A stretch of DNA of 64,000 bases from JALYGJ01 sp963781705 (GTDB lineage Bacteria; Chloroflexota; Limnocylindria; Limnocylindrales; CSP1-4), in the NCBI GenBank assembly GCA_963781705.1, contig CAWAGP010000010.1, positions 186,001 to 250,000 of the forward strand, in the 5' to 3' direction. Of this stretch, positions 34,376 through 42,648 are shown piece after piece. Under the pieces are notes generated by a model. It was given only the letters and a program-made list of their open reading frames with translations. It was not told the origin of the DNA and ran no database searches. Numbering within the stretch: the first letter of the stretch is position 1; each line of letters opens with the position of its first letter. A program made the translations under genes and the position numbers.

Positions 34376-35401
34376 CTAAAGCGGCGGTATCTCGCTCAGG
34401 ATGCGCGGGATCTCGGCGCCGACGGCCGGCCGCGGGGCACCGTCCTCGACGACGATCGGGATCCAGCTGAAGCTGTCCACACCGTGCGCGCTGAGGGTGA
34501 CGCTCAGGATGGCCGAGTCATTGGTGCGTGCGGGGAAGAAGTCGAGGTGGTCGAAGACGAAGTTGCCCATGCTGTAAGCGATGAGCGTGTGGTCGCCTGC
34601 GTGGTAGCCCTGGAGCACGTGGGGATGGTGGCCGATCACGAGGGCGGCACCGGCGTTGATCGCCGCGTTGGCGAGGGCACGCGCCTTGTTGTTTGGCTTG
34701 AGGTGGAGTTCGACACCGCCGTGGAAGGTGACAACGACGACATCGGCCTGTTGGCGGGCGGCGCGGACATCGGCCCCCACGACGGCCGGCGTGCCCAGCG
34801 CCAGGCCCGCTGAACGTGCTCGTGCCGCCCAGGCTCGTGTGCTGAAGTTGGTTGGGCCGAAGAAGGGAATGACGTAGCCCAGGAAGGCGATGCGCAGGCC
34901 GTTGACCTGGACGATCAGCGGCGCGTGCGCGGCCGCGTAGTTGCGGCCCCCGCCGACATGGCCGATGCGATGCGCATCGAGCGCAGCGACGGTGTCGAGG
35001 AAGCCACGGGCGTGGTAGTCGAGCGAGTGGTTGTTGGCGACGTTGACCAGGTCAAACCCGCCGGCGACGAGCGCGTTGGCGGCGGCGAGTGGCGCCCGCA
35101 GAAGGACTGCCTTGGCCGGCCACGGTGCGCCCCGCCGTGAGATCACGCACTCGAGGTTGCCCATGACCAGGTCCGCCTGGTTGAAATAGCTCACGACATT
35201 GCCGAAGGGGTAGAGACCACCCCGCTGGACCAGGGTCCGCCCCACCTGTCCAGCGAAGCTGAGATCCCCGACCGCCATCAGGCGCACCGTGCCGGGCACG
35301 CTCGCGTCCACGGGCGCGGCGGAGCCACCGGCCGATGCGCCCAGGAGCGTGCTGGCGAGCACCAGCGCGAACGCGACGCGGCTGGCGGACATGGCCCTCA
35401 T
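34376..35401 (-). CDS. CapA-family secreted protein (paralogue 1)
   Basis: The protein has 341 residues from ATG 35401, giving a signal peptide ASRVAFALVLASTLLGASAG. The CapA/PgsA metallophosphatase-like fold is shown by VRLMAVGDLSFAGQVG, DLVMGNLECVIS, FDLVNVANNHSLDYH, VVVTFHGGVELH and VIGHHPHVLQGYHAGD. CapA proteins take part in polyglutamate or other capsule synthesis, but many homologues lie outside capsule operons and their reaction is unclear. It is a tandem paralogue of the gene just upstream, with about 125 bases between them. An upstream in-frame ATG at 35521 would add an unlikely polar extension before the signal peptide. Confidence 0.88.
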   Translation of the reverse strand: MRAMSASRVAFALVLASTLLGASAGGSAAPVDASVPGTVRLMAVGDLSFAGQVGRTLVQRGGLYPFGNVVSYFNQADLVMGNLECVISRRGAPWPAKAVLLRAPLAAANALVAGGFDLVNVANNHSLDYHARGFLDTVAALDAHRIGHVGGGRNYAAAHAPLIVQVNGLRIAFLGYVIPFFGPTNFSTRAWAARARSAGLALGTPAVVGADVRAARQQADVVVVTFHGGVELHLKPNNKARALANAAINAGAALVIGHHPHVLQGYHAGDHTLIAYSMGNFVFDHLDFFPARTNDSAILSVTLSAHGVDSFSWIPIVVEDGAPRPAVGAEIPRILSEIPPL

Positions 35402-35525
35402 CCGAATCGCTGGCCTCCTTGGCGCGCCACGGTGACGAACGGGCGCAGGCGCATCATCGTCCGTCGCGGACGCGCCTTCAAGTACGGTGTTTCGCCAAGC
35501 TCGCATGCCTGCCGTCTCCATGCGA

Positions 35526-36551
35526 TCAGAGGCTCGGAATCTCGCGCAGGATGCGCGTGGCGTCGCTGCCAGTCGCCGGCTTGGGGATCCCCCGCTTGCC
35601 GATCAGCACCGGTATCCAGTCGAAGCTCTCGACGCCGTCCACGCCGAGCGTCACATCGAGGATCGCCGAGTCATCGGAGCGGCCGTTGAAGCGACTGAAG
35701 ACAAAGTTGCCCATGCTGTAGGCAATCAGGCTGTGATCGCCCGCTTGATAACCCTGCAGCACATGCGGATGGTGCCCGATGACCAGCGCGGCGCCGGCGT
35801 CGACCGCGGCCTTGGCGAAGCGTCGAGCAGCTGGGTTGGGTCCGGTGTGGTACTCGACGCCGCCGTGGAACGTGACGATCACCACGTCCGCCTGCCGCCG
35901 GGCAGCGGCCACGTCTGCCGCAACGCTGGCCGGCGTGCCGATCGCCAGGCCGGCCTTAGCCGCCGTTGCTGCCCACATGCGTGTGCTGAAGTGGGTGATG
36001 CTCCAGAACGGCAGGACGTAGCCCAAGATGGCGATGCGCAGGCCGTTGCGCTCGACAATCAGCGGCGCATGGGCGGCGTCGTAGTCCGCCCCGCCACCGA
36101 CGTGGCCGATGTGTCGCGCGTCGAGTGCCGCAAGCGTGTCCCGGAACGCCGCCGCGCCAAAGTCGAGCGCGTGATTGTTCGCCACGTTGACCAGGTCGAA
36201 GCCACCGCTGACCAGTGCGTCGGCCGCCTGGCCTGGCGCCCGTAGGTGGACGGTTTTACCGGGCCACGGCGTGCCGTGGGTCGAGATGACGCATTCGAGG
36301 TTGCCCATGACCAGGTCCGCCGGCGCGAAGGCGGCCTCGACATGGGCGAACGGATCGATGCCGCGGCGGATCGCGCGGCCGACCTCCCAGCCCAGGCTTA
36401 GATCGCCGACCGCCATCAGACGAACCGTACCGGGCGCCTGGTCAGCGGCGGCCGCGGCGGCTGGTCGGACGCCAATCGTCGCACTGATGGCGATGAGCAG
36501 CCCAAGCAGCATGGCCGGCACGCGCATGAACCCGTTCACCGTGACCCTCAT
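35526..36551 (-). CDS. CapA-family secreted protein (paralogue 2)
   Basis: The 341-residue protein has a signal peptide at about 1-35 (VPAMLLGLLIAISATIGV) and the same CapA blocks as its neighbour: VRLMAVGDLSLGWEVG, DLVMGNLECVIS, FDLVNVANNHALDFG, VIVTFHGGVEYHTG and VIGHHPHVLQGYQAGD. The two proteins are alike along the whole length, including the C-terminal ILREIPSL versus ILSEIPPL, so a tandem duplication produced them. Codon changes are extensive, so it is old. The divergent gene 150 bases away is the XRE/PD-(D/E)XK protein. The absence of PgsB/C partners leaves the capsule role unproven. Confidence 0.9.
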   Translation of the reverse strand: MRVTVNGFMRVPAMLLGLLIAISATIGVRPAAAAAADQAPGTVRLMAVGDLSLGWEVGRAIRRGIDPFAHVEAAFAPADLVMGNLECVISTHGTPWPGKTVHLRAPGQAADALVSGGFDLVNVANNHALDFGAAAFRDTLAALDARHIGHVGGGADYDAAHAPLIVERNGLRIAILGYVLPFWSITHFSTRMWAATAAKAGLAIGTPASVAADVAAARRQADVVIVTFHGGVEYHTGPNPAARRFAKAAVDAGAALVIGHHPHVLQGYQAGDHSLIAYSMGNFVFSRFNGRSDDSAILDVTLGVDGVESFDWIPVLIGKRGIPKPATGSDATRILREIPSL

Positions 36552-36701
36552 CCCGGCATCCCTCCTGCGCGCCCCCTCAGCGGCTCATCCTACGCGCCTG
36601 CCCTACGGCAGATCCGCGGCCGCGCCGGCCGAGATGTCGCGCAAACCCGGAGGCAAGAGGCGGATAAGTGGACGCTAAGCAGGGCGCCCGACCCTTCCGC
36701 A

Positions 36702-37436
36702 ATGAACGACCTGCGTCTCGGCCGTCTCATGCGCGCCCTTCGCCGCCGGCGCGGTATGCGCCAGCGCGATCTCGCCGCCCTCGCGCACGTGTCCCAGTCG
36801 GTCGTCTCGCGCGCCGAGCGCGGGCACCTCGATACGCTCGCGGTCCGCGTCGTTCGTCGCGTTCTGGCAGCGCTCGATGCCCGTGTCGAGCTGGATGTCA
36901 GCTGGCGCGGAGGCGACGCCGACCGCCTGATCGACGCGCTTCATGCGGAGTTGGGCGTCGTCGTCGCGACAAACCTGGTGGAACTGGGCTGGCAGGTGCT
37001 GTCGGAGGTGACCTTCATGCGGCTCGGAGAGCGCGGCTCAATCGACCTGGTCGGACTGAACGATGCGCGCCGCGCCGCGGTGATCACCGAGCTCAAGTCG
37101 GAGTTCACGTCCTACGAGCAGACCCATCGGCGACTCGATGCCAAGGCGCGCGTCGCTGCGTCGGTCATCCAGGAACGCGTTGGCTGGCGGCCCGAGCACC
37201 TGGCGGTCCTGCTGGTCCTGATCGACTCGCGGACGAATCGCGATCGGGTGGCGCGAGTGGCACCGTTGCTGCGCTCGGCGCTGCCAGCGGGCAACGTCGA
37301 GGTGCGTCGCTGGTTGAAGGAGCCGCGCGGGAACGTGAACGGGATCTGGTTTGTGCGGGTCAGTCGCGGAAGGACTACTAACCGCAGGTTGGGCGGGCCA
37401 CACCGGGTGCGCAGGCCTCCGACGGCCGGCGCTTGA
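36702..37436 (+). CDS. XRE-type HTH protein with C-terminal PD-(D/E)XK-nuclease-like domain
   Basis: This 244-residue protein has two parts. Residues 4-60 form a Cro/XRE helix-turn-helix (RLMRALRRRRGMRQRDLAAL followed by VSQSVVSRAERG). Residues about 75-225 contain GERGSIDLVG, then AVITELKSEF, matching the spacing of the Asp and E-x-K catalytic residues of PD-(D/E)XK nucleases, and end with NGIWFVRVS. The combination could be a DNA-binding regulator whose nuclease fold is used for sensing, or a real nuclease of a small defence or toxin unit. No partner gene is attached. A second copy at 55673-56439 has a frameshift. The annotated family name is unknown to me. Confidence 0.78.
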   Translation: MNDLRLGRLMRALRRRRGMRQRDLAALAHVSQSVVSRAERGHLDTLAVRVVRRVLAALDARVELDVSWRGGDADRLIDALHAELGVVVATNLVELGWQVLSEVTFMRLGERGSIDLVGLNDARRAAVITELKSEFTSYEQTHRRLDAKARVAASVIQERVGWRPEHLAVLLVLIDSRTNRDRVARVAPLLRSALPAGNVEVRRWLKEPRGNVNGIWFVRVSRGRTTNRRLGGPHRVRRPPTAGA

Positions 37437-37605
37437 GAGCGACCTGCCAGTAGCCGTTGGAGATCTCTGGCTAACGCCCGACGATTACGTGGACTGCCCC
37501 CCCACATCTTCGGTTAGTAGTCCACCGGCGAAAATTCCGCACAGCGTCGTCTGGCTGCGATCGTGCAGACTGGCCGGCGCTCCGCCGCCGCCGGCGCTCC
37601 GACTG

Positions 37606-39189
37606 TCAGTCGACGACGGTCTGCGACTGCTCGCGCATGAACTGCTGGACGTAGTAGAGGCCGCCGCCGGCCTTGCCGGTCGAGCCTGACGCCTTCCAGC
37701 CGCCGAACGGCTGGATGCCCGGCCATGCTCCGGTCGTCGCGCCCGCGCGCCTGTTCACGTACACCACGCCGGCCTGGATCTTGTCGAGGAAGTGATCGAT
37801 CTCGGCCCGGTCCTCGCTGAAGAAGCCGGCCGTAAGGCCGTAGTCGTTGGTGTTGGCCAGCTCGAGCGCCTGGTCGATCGAGTCGACCGCGCCGACGACG
37901 ATGAAGGGCACGAACAGCTCATCGCGGAACAGGCGGTGGTCGGTCGGCACGCCGGTCGCCACCGTGGGCGTGACGTACCAGCCGTTGGCGTACGCGCCGT
38001 CGGTCAGCCGTTCGCCGCCAACCGCGATGGTGCCGGCTTGACGCGCTTCGGCGGCGGCCGTCTCGTAGCGGCCGACGGCGCGCTGGTCTATGACGGGGCC
38101 GAGCCAGGTCTCGCGGCGCAGCGGATCGCCGATCGCGATCTTGTGCGTCTTCTCGACCAGCAGGCGCACGAATTCGTCGTGCACCGGCCGCTCCACGTAG
38201 CAGCGGCTGTTGGCCGAACACTTCTGGCCACCGAAGCCAAAAGCCGCGCGCATGACGCCCTCGGCCGCCTCCTCGAGATCGGCATGGCGGCTGACGATGG
38301 ACGGGTTCTTGCCGCCCATCTCGACGATTACCGGCTTGGGGAAAGTCTTGGCGAACGACTTGTACAGGTTGAAGCCGACTTCGAACGAGCCGGTGAAGAC
38401 GACGCCATCAATACCGTCGTTCTCCTGCAGTTCCGCACCAACCGACTCGCCCGGCCCGGCGACGTAGTTGAAGACGCCGGCCGGCAGGCCGGCATCGCGC
38501 AACACCTCGTACAGCTTCATGCCCAGCAGTGGCGCGTCGCTGCTCGGCTTGAACACCACCGTGTTGCCGGCCACCAGTGCGCCACCGGCGGGTCCGCCCG
38601 ACAACGCCAGCGGGAAGTTGAAGGGGCTGATCACGGCGAACACGCCGAACGGCTTGAGCACGCTGCGCGTGTGCACCGTCGTGTCACCCAGGTTGCCCAT
38701 GGGCGTGTCGAAGCCGTCGTGCTTCTCCACCTGGTCGCAGTAGTAGCGGATCAGGTCGGCCGTTTCCTCGACATCGCCGAGTGCCTCGAGCCTGTTCTTG
38801 CCGACTTCGTGGCACATCAGCGCGGCGTACTCCATCTGCCGCTCGCTGATCAGGTCCGCCGCATGGCGCATCAGCTGGACACGCTCGCGCCACGGCATGC
38901 CTGCCCATCCGGGCGCCGCCTTGCGCGCGGCCACGATGGCGTCACGAACATCCTGGCGCGTGCCCTTGGCGAACCAGCCCAGAATCTGCGAAGAGTCGAT
39001 CGGCGACCGATCCTCGAACTCGCCGTCTCCTTGGCGCGGCTCGCCGTTGACGAAGTTCGGGTGGTGCTGGCCCAACTGCGCCGTGGCGCGCTGGTCGCCC
39101 GCCTCGAACTGCTCGTGGAGTTCCTCGTTGTCAGCGCGCAGCGTCGCGTAGGTGATCTTGAGTCGCGGTCGTGCGATCGTGTCAGCCAT
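37606..39189 (-). CDS. rocA: 1-pyrroline-5-carboxylate/glutamate-semialdehyde dehydrogenase-like
   Basis: The 527-residue aldehyde dehydrogenase has the catalytic Cys in FGFGGQKCSANSR and the general base Glu in VIVEMGGKNPSIVS. FAVISPFNFPLALSGGPAGG, the glycine-rich VVFTGSFEVGFNLYKSF and VYVNRRAGATTGAWPGIQPF complete the family pattern. GQKCSA, RRAGATTGA and the length point to the P5C dehydrogenase (RocA/PutA C-domain) group, which oxidises glutamate semialdehyde to glutamate with NAD. No proline dehydrogenase is nearby. The gene diverges from citrate synthase across a 204-base gap in which CACCCGCAGCG occurs twice. A succinate-semialdehyde or similar specificity is the alternative. Confidence 0.88.
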   Translation of the reverse strand: MADTIARPRLKITYATLRADNEELHEQFEAGDQRATAQLGQHHPNFVNGEPRQGDGEFEDRSPIDSSQILGWFAKGTRQDVRDAIVAARKAAPGWAGMPWRERVQLMRHAADLISERQMEYAALMCHEVGKNRLEALGDVEETADLIRYYCDQVEKHDGFDTPMGNLGDTTVHTRSVLKPFGVFAVISPFNFPLALSGGPAGGALVAGNTVVFKPSSDAPLLGMKLYEVLRDAGLPAGVFNYVAGPGESVGAELQENDGIDGVVFTGSFEVGFNLYKSFAKTFPKPVIVEMGGKNPSIVSRHADLEEAAEGVMRAAFGFGGQKCSANSRCYVERPVHDEFVRLLVEKTHKIAIGDPLRRETWLGPVIDQRAVGRYETAAAEARQAGTIAVGGERLTDGAYANGWYVTPTVATGVPTDHRLFRDELFVPFIVVGAVDSIDQALELANTNDYGLTAGFFSEDRAEIDHFLDKIQAGVVYVNRRAGATTGAWPGIQPFGGWKASGSTGKAGGGLYYVQQFMREQSQTVVD

Positions 39190-39393
39190 GAAGATCGGCT
39201 CTCCCTTCAGGATCCGCCAGTGGTCGGAAAAGCAGTCTAATCCTGCCTGCCGTGCTCACCCGCAGCGCCATTTGTCGCGCAGTTGCGAGGCCATGCCGTC
39301 TGATCGGCCCGTGGAAGTGCGCCTTATGGCACGTCACCCGCAGCGTGGGAATGGCCTAGGTTGGCGACAGACCTACGTACAGGAGCGTGACCC

Positions 39394-40716
<1,323 letters not shown>

Positions 40717-40717
40717 G

Positions 40718-40741
40718 CACGCCGGCCAGGCGGCCGGGGTG
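40718..40741. terminator. GC-rich hairpin between convergent genes
   Basis: CACGCCGGCC-AGGC-GGCCGGGGTG forms a ten-position stem with one mismatch, directly after the citrate synthase stop and 35 bases from the end of the convergent zinc-ribbon gene. No T-run follows, so it is a candidate shared terminator only. Confidence 0.5.
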
Positions 40742-40774
40742 CCGGAGGGCGGTGACCGAGACCGGGCCCTTGGT

Positions 40775-41116
40775 TCAGCTCGCCTGCACGTCGCGGAAGC
40801 AGTCTGAGCAATACACGGGTCGATCCATGCGCGGCTTGAAGGGCACCTGGGCGGCATTGCCACACTTGGAGCAGATGACCGCGAAATACTCGCGCTGCGG
40901 CCGGGAGTCGCCGCGCTCGTAGCCGCGCGGGCCGCCGATCTCGCGCATGTCGTAGCCGCTCGACTCGCGCATGGAGCGGCGTGCCGCGCGGCAGCCCGGA
41001 CACCGCTTGGGATCCGACGCGAACCCCTTCTGGGTGTAGAACTCCTGGTCGGCCGCGGAGTGGGTGAAATCCACGCCGCAGTCGGCGCAGGTAAGGGTTC
41101 GATCCGTGTAGGTCAC
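40775..41116 (-). CDS. Zinc-ribbon protein with CxxC-x17-CxxC domain
   Basis: The protein has 113 residues from GTG 41116, with GGGAGG 12 bases upstream. Two zinc ribbons are visible. The N-terminal one uses CADC (about residue 9) and CPGC after FYTQKGFASDPKR. The C-terminal one uses CSKC, exactly 17 residues, then CSDC, matching the CxxC-x17-CxxC small-protein family. The central segment ESSGYDMREIGGPRGYERGD is glycine- and arginine-rich. Family members are common in environmental Chloroflexota and candidate phyla and have no known role; nucleic-acid binding is possible. A longer frame to 41230 lacks conserved sequence. Confidence 0.88.
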   Translation of the reverse strand: MTYTDRTLTCADCGVDFTHSAADQEFYTQKGFASDPKRCPGCRAARRSMRESSGYDMREIGGPRGYERGDSRPQREYFAVICSKCGNAAQVPFKPRMDRPVYCSDCFRDVQAS

Positions 41117-41464
41117 CTGAATTGGCCTCCCTGGGCAGCGCAAGAACGTAGCCGGTGTTGCCGGCTCCCCCCAGCGCGCAGCCAGGCCGAGGTCGTGCCG
41201 TGGCGTCACGACTTGGAAGAAGGGCGCCACGCGACCCAGGTGCTCTGCCGAGGTCCCTGACTGGGGCGCACCGGTAACCGATCAAGGTTACCACCGGCTG
41301 CTGGCAGGTTCCGGAAACCGGCTGGCCGGCCAGCACGCTCGGCCGCTGCGTAGTCCATCCTTCCTATGTCTGGATGTCAGCCGCGGGTGGCAGAATTTGC
41401 CGTGGCGCGCTGGCACCACCCCGGCTCACACGTCGCTCGCTAGCAGAGGGAGTCTCGCTCGCAC
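41117..41464. other. 348-bp divergent intergenic region
   Basis: This gap separates the zinc-ribbon gene (minus) from the sbcD-like gene (plus). Apart from the GGTAACC inverted repeat listed separately, I see only short GC-rich hairpins (for example GCCGG near 41152 and 41160). There is no convincing -35/-10 pair, RNA motif or small gene. Confidence 0.5.
41273..41292. promoter_or_regulatory. Perfect inverted repeat, candidate operator
   Basis: GGTAACC-GATCAA-GGTTACC is a perfect 7-bp inverted repeat with a six-base centre, in the divergent gap about 160 bases from each start codon. The size and symmetry fit a site for a dimeric regulator; a small hairpin is the alternative. No regulator gene is adjacent. 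Confidence 0.4.
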
Positions 41465-42646
41465 ATGCCCCGCCTACTGCACATGGCCGATGTCCATCTG
41501 GGCGCTCGCCACAGCGACCTCGGTTCGGCCGCCGCCGAGCAGCGCGAGCGCCAGTTCGCCGCTTTCGAGCGGGCCATCGACCTCGCCTTGGCCGAGAAGG
41601 TCGACGTGTGCCTCATCTGTGGCGACCTGTTCGATTCGAACAGTCAGCCGCCGCGCTCGGTCGAGCGTGCCGCTGCTCAGCTGGCGCGGCTCGCGCAGCG
41701 GCACATCCCGGTGGTGATCATTCCCGGCACCCACGATTGCTACGACCCGAGCTCGATCTATCGCACGTTCGACCTGCCGGCGCTGGCCGGCGCCGGCGGC
41801 ACGGACCTGGTCACGGTGCTGACCGACGAGCGACCGCGGGTCGACTTCACGCAGCTTGGCCTGGCGGTACACGGCCTCGTATTTCCCACCAAACGTGCCC
41901 CCCGCAGCCCGCTTGACGGTTTCGCGCTGGGCACCGAGCTGGCCAAGCGCAACGGCATCGTATGGCATGTCGGCATGATCCACGGCACCCTCGTGGTGCC
42001 CGGCCGCGTCGAGCAGGACGAGGTCGCCTTCACTGAGCAGGAAGTGGCCCAGAGCGGCTTCGACTATCTGGCGCTCGGCCATTGGCACTCGTTCCGCAAG
42101 GGTCGCGCCGGCCGTACGACATGGGCCTATGCCGGCGCCCCAGAGCCGGTGGCGGTCGACCAGGACGGCGCCGGCCAGGTGCTGCTGGTCACCCTAAGCG
42201 ACCGCGAAGGGGGTCGCACGGTGACCATCGAGCCGCGCACCGTGGGCCGGACCAAGTTCCAGAAGCTCGAACTGGATGCGGCGGCTCTCACGTCACAGGC
42301 CGAACTGGAGCAGCGGCTGCGCGACCTGGCCGACGCGGACAAGGTGCTCGACGTCCGGCTGCTGGGCGTCAAGCCGGCAACGCTCGACCTGGACGTCGAC
42401 GAGCTCGAACGCCAGCTGCGGGGCCAATTCCTGCGCCTGCGCGTGCGCGACGCCGCGATCGCCGCCCTGCCCGAAGGCCCGCTGGCGCCACCCGACACCA
42501 TTCTCGGCTCGTTCACGCGGGACCTGGGCACGCGCGTCACCGACCACGAGACGCGCGGCGACGCGGCGCGTGCCGCCGAACTGCGCGAAGCGCTCCATCT
42601 GGGCATGTTGCTGCTCGATGACCCTCGCCGTGTGACGCTCGCCTAG
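41465..42646 (+). CDS. SbcD/YhaO-like DNA repair metallophosphoesterase
   Basis: The 393-residue protein begins RLLHMADVHLGARH, with metal-binding Asp9 and His11. CLICGDLFDSN, GMIHGT and ALGHWHSF supply further metal ligands of the Mre11/SbcD fold. The third motif reads PGTHDCYDP where most relatives have GNHD, so the usual metal-binding Asn is Thr. The C-terminal 120 residues form a cap-like domain with LEQRLRDLAD and ELERQLRGQFLRLRVRD. The AAA-type ATPase gene follows after two bases. Such pairs process DNA ends or hairpins, and the set resembles YhaO/YhaN more than classical SbcCD. Confidence 0.9.
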   Translation: MPRLLHMADVHLGARHSDLGSAAAEQRERQFAAFERAIDLALAEKVDVCLICGDLFDSNSQPPRSVERAAAQLARLAQRHIPVVIIPGTHDCYDPSSIYRTFDLPALAGAGGTDLVTVLTDERPRVDFTQLGLAVHGLVFPTKRAPRSPLDGFALGTELAKRNGIVWHVGMIHGTLVVPGRVEQDEVAFTEQEVAQSGFDYLALGHWHSFRKGRAGRTTWAYAGAPEPVAVDQDGAGQVLLVTLSDREGGRTVTIEPRTVGRTKFQKLELDAAALTSQAELEQRLRDLADADKVLDVRLLGVKPATLDLDVDELERQLRGQFLRLRVRDAAIAALPEGPLAPPDTILGSFTRDLGTRVTDHETRGDAARAAELREALHLGMLLLDDPRRVTLA

Positions 42647-42648
42647 CC

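Noticed and set aside
37792..39240. 482-codon open frame opposite the aldehyde dehydrogenase
   Set aside because: It contains no recognisable motif, is antisense to a fully conserved enzyme, and is explained by GC-rich third codon positions.
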